Shown here: positions 36,190 to 46,984 of the stretch, piece after piece
How the letters are laid out: the number at the start of each line of letters is the position of its first letter
Position numbering within the stretch: the stretch's first letter is position 1
Source of the DNA: Bubalus kerabau
Lineage: Eukaryota; Chordata; Mammalia; Artiodactyla; Bovidae
Assembly (NCBI RefSeq): GCF_029407905.1
Contig: NC_073634.1
Span: 25,123,501 to 25,187,500, forward strand
DNA length: 64,000 nt
Reading direction: 5' to 3'
Translations under genes and position numbers: made by a program
The notes under the pieces: generated by a model
Seen by the model: the letters and a program-made list of their open reading frames with translations, nothing else
The model's database searches: none
What the model was told of the DNA's origin: nothing

Positions 36190-36400
36190 GTGTGTGTGCC
36201 TAGTCGCTCAGTCGTGTGCAACTCTTTGCAATCCCATGGACCCTAGCCCACCAGGCTCCACTGTTCATGAATTCTCTAGGCAAGAATCCTGGAATAGGTA
36301 GCCATTCCCTTTTCCAGGGGATCTTCTGACCCAGGGATAGAATTTGAGTCTTCTGCATTGCAGGCAGATTCTTTATTGTCTGAGTCACCAGAGAGGCCCA
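36190..36400 (-). mobile_element. Bov-tA SINE, first of two abutting copies
   Basis: Complete antisense Bov-tA ending near 'gtcaccagagaggccc'. A perfect 11-bp target duplication, ATTTTTGCTTT, lies at 36179-36189 and 36401-36411. Confidence 0.95.
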
Positions 36401-36419
36401 ATTTTTGCTTTAACATATA

Positions 36420-36615
36420 GTGAAGTGAAGTGAAAAGTTGCTCAGTGGTGTCCAACTCTTTACGACCCCATGGACTATAGAGTCCATGGAATTCTCCAGG
36501 CCAGAATACCGGAGTGGGTAGCCTATCCCTTCTCCAGGGGATCTTCCCAACCCAGGAATCCAGGTGTCCTGCATTGCAGGTGGATTCTTTACCAGCTGAG
36601 CCACTAGGGAAGCCC
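36420..36615 (-). mobile_element. Bov-tA SINE, second of two abutting copies
   Basis: Antisense Bov-tA with a GTGAA-repeat start and a short internal deletion around 36480. A 9-bp target duplication, TAACATATA, lies at 36411-36419 and 36616-36624. Its left copy overlaps the last base of the neighbour's duplication, so two separate insertions sit next to each other in the same orientation. Confidence 0.95.
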
Positions 36616-36624
36616 TAACATATA

Positions 36625-38111
36625 TTAAGATGTCAAAAAAATAAGTCTAATGAAATCTTAGTTTCATAGACCTGAGATGGTAGATCACAGAAAGGTAGAA
36701 CACATGGGTTGTGATGGCCACAGCACCTTCTTTGGGTTAACTCTGCCTTCTTGAGTATGCTGAGGGTCCTGGAATAGAGAAATAGGTTAGTAACTTAAGT
36801 TCTACCAGCAATGGTGCAATTCCAGATACCGTCATGATTAATGGCATCATTGTAGCTATCCTTTTGGGGATTTTCGAGTCAGTCATTGAGCTAAGAAATA
36901 TAGATACATATTTTACTCAAGTCCTAATAATTCTATGGGGAAGAATTATCACTATATTATAAAATAAGAAATTGACCAGTGAGGTTAAATATCTTGCTTT
37001 AGTTCACATAGTAAATATAAGCTGGAGCCAGATGTTAATTTACATTTGTCTCCAAAATTTATAACCCCCTCTGATTGTTTTGAGGAATTCCGAAAATGCA
37101 GACTCAAAGCATACCCTTGGCCAACTAGGATAAAAGACACAGTTGAGCTTAGTTGGCAAATAGTAAGCACTAGTTGTTTTTTAGTCTAATATCTACTTTG
37201 CCTTTTTAGGAAACATATGCTCTAATAGTCCACTGAGGGAGCCATCTCTCTCCCCACTCTTAGTCTATATGTTTCTAAAGAAGTTGACTCCACACTTGAT
37301 TTTAACAATGGAGCATGAGACCTAGGCATGGTCAATCTACACATGCCATTCTGCTAGTCACAGTAGTGCCTTAGAGATGGGTCTGGCCAGTCAGAATTAA
37401 TGAGACTCAGTTCTGGGACATGGGTTATTGATATCACCAAAGCAGATTCACTCTTTCCTGTTAAACTTGAAGCTAGAAGCATGTAGACTAGAAATACTGC
37501 GATCTCTTACAGCCCCAGAGCGAAAGCCAACTGAAGATAGAACCAAGATAGAAAAAGGCAGAGAGGTGGAAGGCAAGAAATTTGGTCCTGATCACCTTAC
37601 TTGAGCTATGCTCAAAGCTGTACTTGAAACCAGTACTCTGGACTCTGTAATGGCCTTGAATTTGACTTTTCTTCACTTTCAAGAAGTTAGGTTCTCGTTG
37701 TAATTAGAGGGCAGATGATCTACCCTTTTCTGTCCCATGGCAATTCTCCTTTTGCTCTGGGTGCTGGGAACCCACATTCTCAGTCTTCTCCGAGTAGCTC
37801 CATTCATCACTATTTTGTCCCCTTTCAGTATCTCAATCAAAGCATTAGTAAGTCTATGTCTACTGTTTTTAATGTGGGTCTGTTATTTCAATTCTCTCCC
37901 TGATTTTTTCTATTGGGTTAGGCAGGTTTCAGAGGAGATCTTACTGTTCTTGGAAAATTATCCCACCTACTTCTCTTGTTCTAAGTTGTATTAAGCTTTT
38001 GATAAAGTTTCTCCAAAGCAAAATCAAGCAAAGACTCCAAGAAAGTAATTCCTTTCATTGGAAGGGGATCCAGATTTCCTGGAGGGCCATAGACTCTGCA
38101 ACAGAGAGATG
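36625..38111. other. Unassigned stretch
   Basis: 36965-37030 has a weak antisense MIR look. The rest shows no gene or recognised repeat. Confidence 0.4.
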
Positions 38112-38215
38112 GGTTTATTTATTCACTCAACAAATGTTTATCATCCATCTATACTGCATTAGGTGCTATTCTAGGCACCTGGAGCTTATATCCTAGTAGG
38201 GGAAATGGCAAAGAC
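38112..38215 (-). mobile_element. L2 LINE 3' fragment
   Basis: Antisense L2: 'attcactcaacaaatgttta', 'ctattctaggcacctggagc', then 'atcctagtaggggaaatgg'. Confidence 0.65.
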
Positions 38216-38429
38216 ATGTATACTGGGGAGAGGGGCAAGGGGTGTCCCAGGCAAAAGGAACTGTAGTTATGTATCTGTCCTTGTCTATAACATTCTTTGA
38301 ATATTTTCAAGGCCAAGATCAAGTTACTGTAGTAATTGAAAGCAATACATTGTGAAAAGATATGTAAGAGGTAGTTGATTGTTACTCATCAGGTTGTGAA
38401 GTAATTCTTATTTGAGTTTACTAACTTAT

Positions 38430-38980
38430 CACTGCAGATGCTGATTGCAGCCATGAAATTAAAAGATGCTTACTCCTCGGAAGGAAAGTTAGGACCAATC
38501 TAGGTAGCATGTTAAAAAGCAGAGACATTACTTTGCCAGTAAAGGTCCATCTAGTCAAGGCTATGCTTTTTCCAGTGGTCATGTATGGATGTGAGAGTTC
38601 GACTGTGAAGAAAGCTGAGTTCCGAAGAATTGATGCTTTTGAACTGTGGTGTTGGAGAAGACTCCTGAGAGTCCCTTGGACTGCAAGGAGATCCAACCAG
38701 TCCATCCTAAAGGAGACAAGTCCTGGGTGTTCATTGGAAGGACTGATGCTAAAGCTAAAACTCCAGTACTTTGGCCACCTCATGTGAAGAGTTGACTCAC
38801 TGGAAAAGACTCTGATGCTGGGAGGGATTGGGGGCAGGACGAGAAGGGGACGACAGAGGATGAGATGGTTGGATGGCATCACTGACTTGATGGACATGAG
38901 TTTGAGTGAACTCCGGGAGTGGGAGATAGACAGGGAGGCCTGGCATGCTGTGATTCATGGGGTCGCAAAGAGTCGGACAT
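38430..38980 (+). pseudogene. BovB reverse transcriptase C-terminal remnant
   Basis: This copy encodes the same C-terminal part as the piece at 12354-12926, including VMYGCES, ELWCWRRLLRVPWTARRSNQ and LQYFGHLM. An ATG at 38509 opens a 92-codon frame that stops at 38787 with TGA directly after HLM, where the other copies read Arg. One base change (CGA to TGA) explains the stop. Catalytic domains are absent, so no enzyme can be made. Confidence 0.88.
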
Positions 38981-38998
38981 GAGTGAGCAACTGAACTG
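38430..38998 (+). mobile_element. BovB LINE 3' end, 5'-truncated
   Basis: Sense BovB from 'actgcagatgctgattgcag' to a short ACTGA-type tail. A 7-bp flanking repeat, AACTTAT, at 38423-38429 and 38999-39005 is a probable target duplication. It faces the minus-strand copy at 39992-42108 tail to tail. Confidence 0.95.
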
Positions 38999-39005
38999 AA
39001 CTTAT

Positions 39006-39245
39006 TAAAAAATAAATTTGATTGAAGGAGTGTGGCAGGAGCAGTTGAAAAGACTCAGGAAGTCCTGGATGTAGGCCCAGCTAGACCATTAATGTAAGAC
39101 TGGTAGATTTCATTTCATAGATTGTAAAGCTGACTCAAAATTAAATAAAGATAGTAATACACTACACCTGACCTTTACAGTTGTTCTGAGGGTCCAAATG
39201 AGGCTTTCACATAGATGGGAGGTATTTGTGCTATCTGAATGTTGA
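39006..39245. other. Unassigned spacer between BovB copies
   Basis: No gene or recognised repeat. Confidence 0.4.
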
Positions 39246-39246
39246 G

Positions 39247-39287
<41 letters not shown>

Positions 39288-39351
39288 TATACATATATAT
39301 ATATACACATATACACATATATATGTGTATACATAAACATATATATATAAA
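39246..39351. repeat. Compound (AT)n/(AC)n microsatellite
   Basis: A pure AT run at 39246-39272 passes into (AC)n at 39273-39287 and then mixed ATAC/ATAT words. The AT part is self-complementary and could extrude as a cruciform. Confidence 0.96.
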
Positions 39352-39981
39352 TCAAAAGATATAAAAAATAGAGAAAGGGGAAGGGAAGAAGGAGAGGAGG
39401 AGAGGGAGAGACTGAGAAACAGATTGCTTCTTGGATCCTGATCATCTTCTGTCCTTTCTTCCAGTCCCTTCTATGGCCTAACTACTTTTCTTGGCTTTTG
39501 GATTCTTGAGGCACTCCTAGTTCCTTCTAGTAAAACTTTCCTTTGGTTTAAGCTAGCTGGAGTAGGCTTCAGTTCCTGGTAGACAAAGTGATTCTCAGGA
39601 GAGGAGAATATTCTAGGATGGAGATGTAGGGGTTGAATTAAATCCTAGATTTTGCATCATATTAAAGACTCACTCCCACAGCGTCCTTGACAGATGGTTT
39701 GGCTTCTGATTTAAACTTCTGGTATTAGAAAGGTCAGTATATGCTGAGGAGTTCTGTTCTATTGTCAAATGATTATATTTGGTTGTCTGAACTTCCTTAT
39801 ATTTATCCAAAGTTACTCCACTATATTTTCAACCTACTGCTTATGATCTATATCCAGAGTAGTACAGATTAATGTATTTTCTTCAGAATGGCTCTTTAAC
39901 TCTTGGTGAAAGTTACTGTACTTCTCATTTTTCTCATATTTGTATTTTCTTGTATTTTACATATTATATAATAGATGGGGC
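39352..39981. other. Unassigned stretch
   Basis: A purine-rich (GGGA/GAGA) patch occupies 39372-39418. No gene recognised. Confidence 0.45.
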
Positions 39982-39998
39982 AAGTAGATTTATTCAGT

Positions 39999-40607
39999 TC
40001 AGTCACTCAGTTGTGTCTGACTCTTTGCAACCCCATGGACTGCAGTATGCCAGGCCTCCATGTCCATCACCAGCTCCCAGAGTTTACCCAAACTCATGTC
40101 TATTGAGTCAGTGATGCCATCCAGCCATCTCATCCTCTGTGGTCCCCTTCTCCTCCTGCCCCCAATCCCTCCCAGCATCAGAGTCTTTTCCAGTGAGTCA
40201 ACTCTTCGCATGAGGTGGCCAAAGTACTGGAGCTTCAGCTTTAGCATCATTCCTTCCAATGAACACCCAGGACTTGTCTCCTTTAGGATGGACTGGTTGG
40301 ATCTCCTTGCAGTCCAAGGGACTCTCAGGAGTCTTCTCCAACACCACAGTTCAAAAGCATCAATTCTTTGGCACTCAGCTTTCTTTATAGTTCAACTCTC
40401 ACATCCGTACATGACCACAGGAAAAAGCATAGCCTTGACTAGACGGACTTTTGTTGACAAACTAACTTCTCTGCTTTTTAATATGCTGTCTAAGTTGGTC
40501 CTAACTTTCCTTCCAAAGAGTAAGCATCTTTTAATTTCATGGCTGTAATCACCATCTGCAGTGATTTTGGAACCCCCCAAAATAAAAGTCTTCCACTGTT
40601 TCCCCAT
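39999..40607 (-). pseudogene. BovB reverse transcriptase C-terminal remnant of the 2.1 kb copy
   Basis: Two short frames make up this part. 40392-40607 contains ILGGSKITADGDYSHEIKRC and the VMYGCES block. 39999-40259 contains MLKLKLQYFGHLMRRVDSLE and LDGITDSIDMSLGKL. The interval between them has a stop or shift near 40385. Together they are the C-terminal continuation of the frame at 40615-41364. Confidence 0.88.
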
Positions 40608-40614
40608 CTATTTG

Positions 40615-41364
40615 TCATGAAGTGATGGGACTGGATGCCATGATCTTAGTTTTCTGAATGTTGACCTTTAAGCCAACCTTTTCACTCTCCTCTTTCACTT
40701 TCATCAAGAGGCTCTTTAGTTCTTCACTTTCTGCTATAAGGGTGGTGTCATCTCCATATCTGAGGTTATTGATACTTCTCCTGGTAATCTTGATTCCAGC
40801 TTGTGCTTCTTCCAGCCCAGCGTTTCTCATGATATACTCTGCATAAAAGTTAAATAAGCACAGTGACAATATACAGACTTGATGTACTCCTTTTCCTTTT
40901 TGGAACCAGTCTGTTGTTCCATGTCCAGTTCTAACTATTGCTTTTTGACCTGCATACAGATTTCTCAAGAGGCAGGTCAGGTGGTCTGGTATTTCCATCT
41001 CTTGAAGAATTTTCCACAGTTTATTGTGATCCACACAGTCAAAGGCTTTGGCATAGTCAATAAAGCAGAAACAGATGTTTTTCTGGAACTCTCTTGTTTT
41101 TTCGATGATACAGCAGATGTTGGCAATTTTATCTCTGGTTCCTCTGCCTTTTCTAAATCCAGTTTGAATATCTGGAAGTTCACAGTTCATGTATTGCTGA
41201 AGCCTGACTTGGAGAATTTTGAGCATTGCTTTACAGCATGTGAGATGAGTGCAATTGTGCGGTAGTTTGAGCATTCTTTGGCATTGCCTTTCTTTGGGAT
41301 TGGAAGGAAAACTGCCCTTTTCCAGTCCTGTGGCCACTGCTGAGTTTTCCAAATTTGCTGGCAT
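40615..41364 (-). pseudogene. BovB reverse transcriptase catalytic core, decayed
   Basis: 249-codon frame; its first 40 or so residues are out of the true frame. From about residue 46 it follows the RTE-type reverse transcriptase. The palm A motif FIDYAKAFD is at about 101-109, the B region GVHQVCILSLCLF at about 159-171, and the catalytic YGDD at about 203-206. It then continues KVGLKVNIQKTKIMAS. In this family the B region normally has a Gln-Gly pair; here it reads Gln-Val, which would probably impair nucleotide binding. The frame is broken upstream by a shift and ends at a TGA near 40615, after which related sequence continues in other frames. It is a dead copy of the enzyme that copies LINE RNA into DNA at a nicked target. 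Confidence 0.92.
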
Positions 41365-41642
41365 ATTGAGTGCAGCACTTTCACAGCATCATCTTTCAGG
41401 ATTTGAAATAGCTCAACTGGAATTCCATTACCTCCACTAGCTTTGTTTGTAGTGATGCTTCCTAAGGCCCACTTGACTTCACATTCCAGGATGTCTGGCT
41501 CTAGGTCGGTGATCACACCATCATGATTATCTGGGTTGTAAAGATCTTTTTTGTACAGTTCTTCTGTGTATTCTTGCCACCTCTTCTTACTATCTTCTGC
41601 TTCTGTTAGGTCCATACCAGTTCTGTCCTTTATTGAGCCCAT
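41187..41642 (-). pseudogene. BovB reverse transcriptase, N-terminal finger region
   Basis: 151-codon frame that covers the region just before and into the first reverse transcriptase blocks, including DLEPDILECEVKWALGSITT, NKASGGNGIP and the IPKKGNAKECSNYRTIALIS block. Homology stops after ISHA near 41240. There the real coding path changes to the frame of 40615-41364, consistent with loss of a single base. An internal ATG is used only because the natural start lies upstream of the truncated element. The fragment cannot encode an enzyme on its own. Confidence 0.9.
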
Positions 41643-41844
41643 CTTTGCATGAAATGTTCTCTTGGTATCTCTAATTTTCTTGAAGAGATCTCTAGTCTTT
41701 CCCCTTCTATTGTTTTCCTCTATTTCTTTGCATTGATCACTGAGGAAGGGTTTCCTATCTCTCCTTGCTATTCTTTGGGACTCTGCATTCAGATGTTTAT
41801 ATCTTTCCTTTTCTCCTTTGGTTTCGCTTCTCTTCTTTTCACAG

Positions 41845-42102
41845 CTATTTGTAAGGCCTCCTCAGACAGCCATTTTGCTTTTTTGCATTTCTTTTTCTTG
41901 GAGATGGTCTTGATCCCTGTTTCCTGTACAATGTCATGAACCTCCATCCATAGTTCATCAGGCACTCTATCAGATCTATTCCCTTAAATCTATTTCTCTC
42001 TTCCATTGTATAATTGTAAGGGATTTGATTTAGGTCATACCTGAATGGTCTAGTGGTTTTCCCTACTTTATTCAATTTAAGTCTGAATTTGGCAATAAGG
42101 AG
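41845..42102 (-). pseudogene. BovB region between endonuclease and reverse transcriptase
   Basis: The central part of a 134-codon frame (which begins outside the element at 42249) carries BovB-like KFRLKLNKVGKTTRPFRYD and LNQIPYNYT. Later it diverges by frameshift around 41950. The codons before 42102 belong to flanking DNA, so the apparent start is accidental. Confidence 0.8.
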
Positions 42103-42118
42103 ATTTGTAAGTAGATTT

Positions 42119-44304
42119 GTAAGGAATCTGAATTGCTCCTTCCATTGTTTGGCTTTATATTCAGATTCTTTAGAAACTTGGTTGCCTACTCTGGACAATT
42201 CTGGTACATTAACTAATGTTCTAAACATTTGGTCCCCAGAAATTAGCACAATGCTTCTGATGTGTAGGAACCAATAGAACTTTTGGGCTTCATGATTTGA
42301 ACAATATTTCTATCATTTAGCCATTATAAGATAATTGAATCAAGACTTTGTTATAGTCTATCATCCATGGTTTTCATTGAACCATCTTTTAACTGGAGTA
42401 GTAGAATCCACAAGAGAAGGATTCATTTTTAATAATATTGATTGGCATGCAGAAAACATACTTAAATAATTGACAGCTATTTTTATATGAACAGTCTTTC
42501 AGTAGATAAGTCAAAGTTGGTATTATGTCATTCTTAGTAAACATAGCTTTGGATAGCTAAAGAAACTGAACTTTGGAAGAACTGTTGGATACCTTGTCTT
42601 TGGCTTTGATCCATGTGACTCTTGGCCCTTTCCTTTTCTACATGTTTTACTATTAATCTCATTAAAATATTGTTTTAAGTATGCCACTGGAGTCACGGCT
42701 GGGTCATCATCAAGAGGGTTTTCTTTCTCTCTCCCTTCCTTCTTTTTTTAAATAGCAAATTGAAATTTACCTTTCAGGTCCTTCACAACATTTTTTTTTT
42801 TCCAGTCTTCCTTATGGTGGCTTAACTTCACCCTCTGATCCAGCCAAACTGTTCAACCCTTGGTCCTCCGTTCTTTTTCTCACTTTTGCATTTTGTTTGG
42901 CATAATGAAGTACCTTCCCTATTTATTCTATCACAATCCTATTCATCTTTGAAAAGATTTCTGATCCCTCTCTCCATGTCTTCCTGGGTCTTTCCCATTC
43001 ACTCTAATTCCTTTAATAACCCTTAGTTGACCCTGTATACAGAATAAGTAATCATATTCTGCTTTATAAAATATCTTATGGTGTATTAAACACATTAATC
43101 TCTTATCATATTTTCCATTTTACCTCATATTTTCCTCAATAAAACTGAAAATTTAAGCATTCCAATAAAGTGATGGCAGGAACCTCATGAGATCTGTGTC
43201 TTTGAGTGCCCTTAACAAAGTACTTTGCAATTGGATGGTTGAAAAGAACCCATCAGTCATTGGTATTTTATTATGGCTCCAAATCCAGGGATCACTTAAG
43301 GAGAAAGAAATAAGCACATTTCAATAAAGTTAGCATTTAGAGTGTTTTAATAGGCAGAGTATAGGAAGAACTGGTGATTTTTCATTCTCAGATTTTTTAA
43401 AATAAGTTTTCTGATAGGAAAAAAAAAATTTTTTAACTAGGGCCAATAGTAATGTACCACAATCACTAACAGTTTGCTTCCTAGGATTTGAAAAAATACT
43501 CCTATCCTCATGTCTTATAATTGATGGCCATACATATTTAGAAATCTTTCCTTAACTCTGAACTTCCCACTGAAGACAACTTATTTAAAATGACCAAAAA
43601 AGTGACACATATCTATGATTTATGCTTTGTTCTTTCCCATTTTAAGTTATTTAAGATTTGTAGCCACACATCTTAATTCTTATTTTAACATCTATTTTGA
43701 GTATAACTGTAGAGGTTTACTCTGTATTATTAAATGAGAGGAGACTGATGGATGTTGACTGAACTAATATTAATGCCAAACCTCAAATAAAAATCTTAGA
43801 ATTTCCTGTACAGTTCCTTAGCTTTGGGGGCATGTCACTAAATGTCCTAAATTTCTAGGATTTACGATAAATTAAACATGATTTGGAATTTGAGGTGTAC
43901 CCACATTTTCCCTTCTACCTCTTCCAATCAAGTAAGCATATGATTTGTGAAGACCATTCTAGATAATTTCATCTCCAAGGACTGCCTAGAAAGAAAAACA
44001 TTTAAAGCTACTTTTCTGCCAGAGTTTTCATCAGCTAAAAAGAATTGGCCACCTTATGTTTTGATACTAACTGCTTTTCTGCACTACTTTGCCTCTGTTT
44101 CCATAAGCATTTGGACTGTGCCTGAACTCATGACTAATCCCTAAACTCGAGGGTTTGAGATCACCACCTTTTGGTGGAATGTCTTTGACAAATTAGTTTC
44201 AGTCTATAAATGTTTCTGAATTTAAGGAACTGCCACTGGAGTGGAACCCAATTTGGCTTTCCTGGTTGTCTCTAGTTGGAAGTCTACCTCAGGATAGGTT
44301 AGCT
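42119..44304. other. Unassigned AT-rich stretch
   Basis: Looks single-copy. Weak L2-like words near 42950-43010 are not sufficient to call. No gene recognised. Confidence 0.4.
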
Positions 44305-44349
44305 GGTCACTGCCGGGAGCCGGCATATTGCATATTGAGTGCATATTGA

Positions 44350-44419
44350 ATATTGAGTGCAGCACTTTCCACAGCATCATCTTTCAGGATCTGGAATAGC
44401 TCAACTGAAATTCTATCAC
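44350..44419 (-). mobile_element. BovB fragment captured inside the LTR
   Basis: About 70 bp aligning with 41363-41431 of the long BovB copy, in the same (antisense) direction, with only a few differences. Partial extra copies of GCATATTGAGT precede it at 44330-44349. Confidence 0.85.
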
Positions 44420-45191
44420 TGCCGGGAGCCAGCGTGAGGAACTCCGCCCATGACAAAGGTCATGAGGAAGGAGGCTCGGCATACGCAAAGGCGGGATCGA
44501 GCCTCAGGAGTCCCCCTGGAAATTCTCGAGCATCTACCCCCAAAACCAGAGTCTGCCTACTTTCTGCTTTGTGCTTTCACCTACACCTCTGACTTTACAG
44601 GGGGCTGTCTCCCACTACCTCTCTCTGAAAAAAGAGTTAGCTTACAGCTCCAGTTAATAATTCTTGGATGTGACAGTGTTTCAACCTACAAACTCCTTTG
44701 GAAATCCTCTAGCCTGCCTGAATGGGTTTTTCCGGCCACATGTGATTGTTCAGAGCCTCCCAACTGTGAGAGGCAGGAGATGTTCTAAACTGCCTAAACA
44801 CAGATTCCTTTGAGTAGTTAAAAGATTGATTAGAAATTGTATTGGTGAAGGGTTTTTCACTTGTTGGGCCAATGTTTGCTGCTAAGTCTCCATACTCCTT
44901 ACCTACTGTGTCCTTGGCAGTGTATTGATTGATATAATGGGTGTATAGAAATGTAAAATGCAGCTTTGTCCAATGCTTTTTGGAAGGCTGGTGCCTGACT
45001 TTGGAATAACCACCTTTAGAGAAAAATAAGTTTCTTAAAATGTTAACAGGCCTCCGGGCCAGAAGATGATGTCAATCACCTGAACTTTTGCATATGATAA
45101 GTTTGAAAGCCTGGCTTAGATTAGAACCAGGAACTGCTGTCCTTGCATGACTCCACCCCTTCCCCCATTATCCTCTATGCATAACTTAAGG

Positions 45192-45216
45192 TATAAAAAC
45201 TACTTTGGAAAATAAA
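45192..45216 (+). promoter_or_regulatory. LTR TATA box and polyadenylation signal
   Basis: TATAAAA at 45192-45198 and AATAAA at 45211-45216 lie only 12 bases apart. Transcription would start about 25-30 bases after the TATA box, just past the AATAAA. The signal therefore sits at the end of U3 and the R region must be short, an arrangement known from some betaretroviruses. Activity today is unknown. Confidence 0.75.
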
Positions 45217-45463
45217 GTGCGGGCCTTGTTCACCAAAACTTGGTCTCCCCATGTCGCTCTCTCTTTCAAATTCTGGCTGAGTCTCCATCTGGAGTGCGGA
45301 ACCCACCATGCTTGCTAATTATGCCTGGGCTTCTAAGATCCGACCGGGGAGGCCTCAGTGTCTCCTCTCCTTCGGGAGAACGGAAGGACGCCTGCGGCCT
45401 ACGTAAGTGGTGCAAACTTCTTGTCTTGAAGTTTTATTGGTCTCCCGCGTAAACCAAGCTACT

Positions 45464-45555
45464 CAGCCTCTTTTCTCCACTGAATTTTCCTACTGAGCTA
45501 TCCTTATTTCAGCCGCTTTTCTCCACTGAATTTCCTCACTGAGCTATCCTTATTC
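45464..45555 (+). repeat. 46-bp tandem duplication in the LTR U5 region
   Basis: Two adjacent units, 45464-45509 and 45510-45555, differ at only a few positions. Both contain 'cttttctccactgaatttt'- and 'gagctatccttatt'-type blocks. Confidence 0.9.
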
Positions 45556-45672
45556 TATTACTCTTTGTATCCTTAATTAAAGTGTAATTAAGCAGTTGTT
45601 TCCTGACCCTCGCCTATGCCGTCTCTCCTTCAAATACCCTGGATCAGCTGGGGCTGGACCCCGGCAGGTCAC

Positions 45673-46039
45673 CACCTTGGGGTCTGATGGAGGCCAACAG
45701 TGGTGAGAACCAGGTATCATTCCCTAGCAGCTCTCCCAGGCATCTCTTAAATGCTTTCTGAGGGATTCTGTTTGTTCTAGAATAGCCTTGGGGATTAAGA
45801 TCTGCTATGAGGTGAACCTGGGCTCCTAGGGAAAACAGACCTTCTTGCTAGAGGGCTGTATTTGAAGCTATGTCCTTGACCTGACCTCTTGGAGCTGCTC
45901 ATTTTGAGGCAATGGCTGACTGAGGCTACTCATGACTCAGGAACTTTTTCATTTCTTAAATATGCTTTAATACTTAGAGTGTATTTATATGCTTAGTTTA
46001 TCAAATATGTCTTTATTACCATACTGGATCTTCACAGCA
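45673..46039. other. Unassigned stretch
   Basis: No gene or recognised repeat directly downstream of the LTR. Confidence 0.4.
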
Positions 46040-46150
46040 CTTACAAGCTACATAGGGAAGGAATTCCATGTTCCATATCACAGTTAAGGAAAGTCACTTG
46101 ATCAAGGTCACACAAGCAGCAAGTGGCAGAGCTTAATCTAGATCAGGGTC
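46040..46150 (-). mobile_element. MIR SINE fragment
   Basis: Antisense MIR: 'aaggtcacacaagcagcaag' followed by 'tggcagagcttaatctagat'. Confidence 0.7.
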
Positions 46151-46984
46151 TCTCAACCTCACAAATTTCTCACTTTAAATCTAGGTCATTTTTTATGCTA
46201 CTGAAGTGTCCTACATTGCTTAGCCTCACATAGTACAATAGTCACAAAATCAGAGCCTTTTTACAAACTGGAAGAACCTTAGGTCCTTATCAACATGAGA
46301 CATGATACTTTCACACTTTAAGTGAATCCTTCCTTGATCTTTCTGCTGCAAGAATTAACATCAATTACTTGTTTTCCACAAGAGTTGTGAAGTAGGACCC
46401 AAGCTACTTTCTCCAGCTCAATAATTGTTCATTACATGGGATGTTCAACTTAATTCCCAGTTAACTGAATATCCAGGGAATGTTTTATTATACAATGTGT
46501 TCTCGCGTGTAAAGTACCATGCTTGTCTTAAAGTTAACAATCCACCAGCTCAATAAAATAACCAAGGATATAAAGTCTGGCCTAGATACCTGGTAATTGT
46601 TTAGGCTCTCTTTGACATCTGAAAGATGAATAAGATGCAGTTCAACTGACTTTAAATACTTAGCATCCATTATATGCAAGGCCCTGAATCAAGAACCAGA
46701 ATGAATTACATGGTATCTGCCTTCCAGGTACTAAAATTCTTTCCAGGCATCCATGGGATACTATAAAATTGTATTGTTAAAAGGATGGTAGGATGGGCTA
46801 GAAGCATGAGAGTGTGAGAGGGATTTGGTGAATAGTTAAAAACAAAAAGGTGCTCAGGGATTTCAAAGTCACAAAAATACCAAAAGTAAACCACAATCTC
46901 ATACAAATCAAAATGGATTTTGTTGTGTTGGACAATGTGATTCAAAGCATTTGGTTTTAACTGTTGGGTCACATGGATTATTTT
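46151..46984. other. Unassigned AT-rich stretch
   Basis: No gene recognised; minus-strand frames of 63 and 128 codons at 46488-47092 have no known domain, and the longer one runs into an L1 fragment. Confidence 0.4.

Larger units (their letters stand above)
39992..42108 (-). mobile_element. BovB LINE, 2.1 kb 5'-truncated copy
   Basis: Longest BovB copy in the window. It spans the reverse transcriptase and C-terminal regions and the 3' end, with a short TCAGT-type tail at 39994-40005. A 10-bp target duplication, AAGTAGATTT, at 39982-39991 and 42109-42118 fixes both ends. The 5' untranslated part and most of the endonuclease region are missing. Confidence 0.95.
44311..45666 (+). mobile_element. 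Solitary endogenous retrovirus LTR, class II-type, with BovB insert
   Basis: Starts TGCCGGGAGCC and ends CCCCGGCA, so it has TG...CA termini with a short inverted repeat. An exact 6-bp target duplication, GGTCAC, at 44305-44310 and 45667-45672 matches the length typical of class II (betaretrovirus-like) proviruses. A TATAAAA box (45192-45198) and an AATAAA signal (45211-45216) give plus orientation. No gag, pol or env sequence is present, so the provirus was reduced to one LTR by recombination. Near its left edge, 44350-44419 is a BovB-derived piece bracketed by two copies of TGCCGGGAGCC (44311-44321 and 44420-44430). Confidence 0.9.

Noticed and set aside
44353..45452. Frames inside the LTR, including 79- and 112-codon frames
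   Set aside because: They lie within the U3 and U5 parts of the LTR and match no retroviral protein region. LTRs of this kind do not normally encode proteins.
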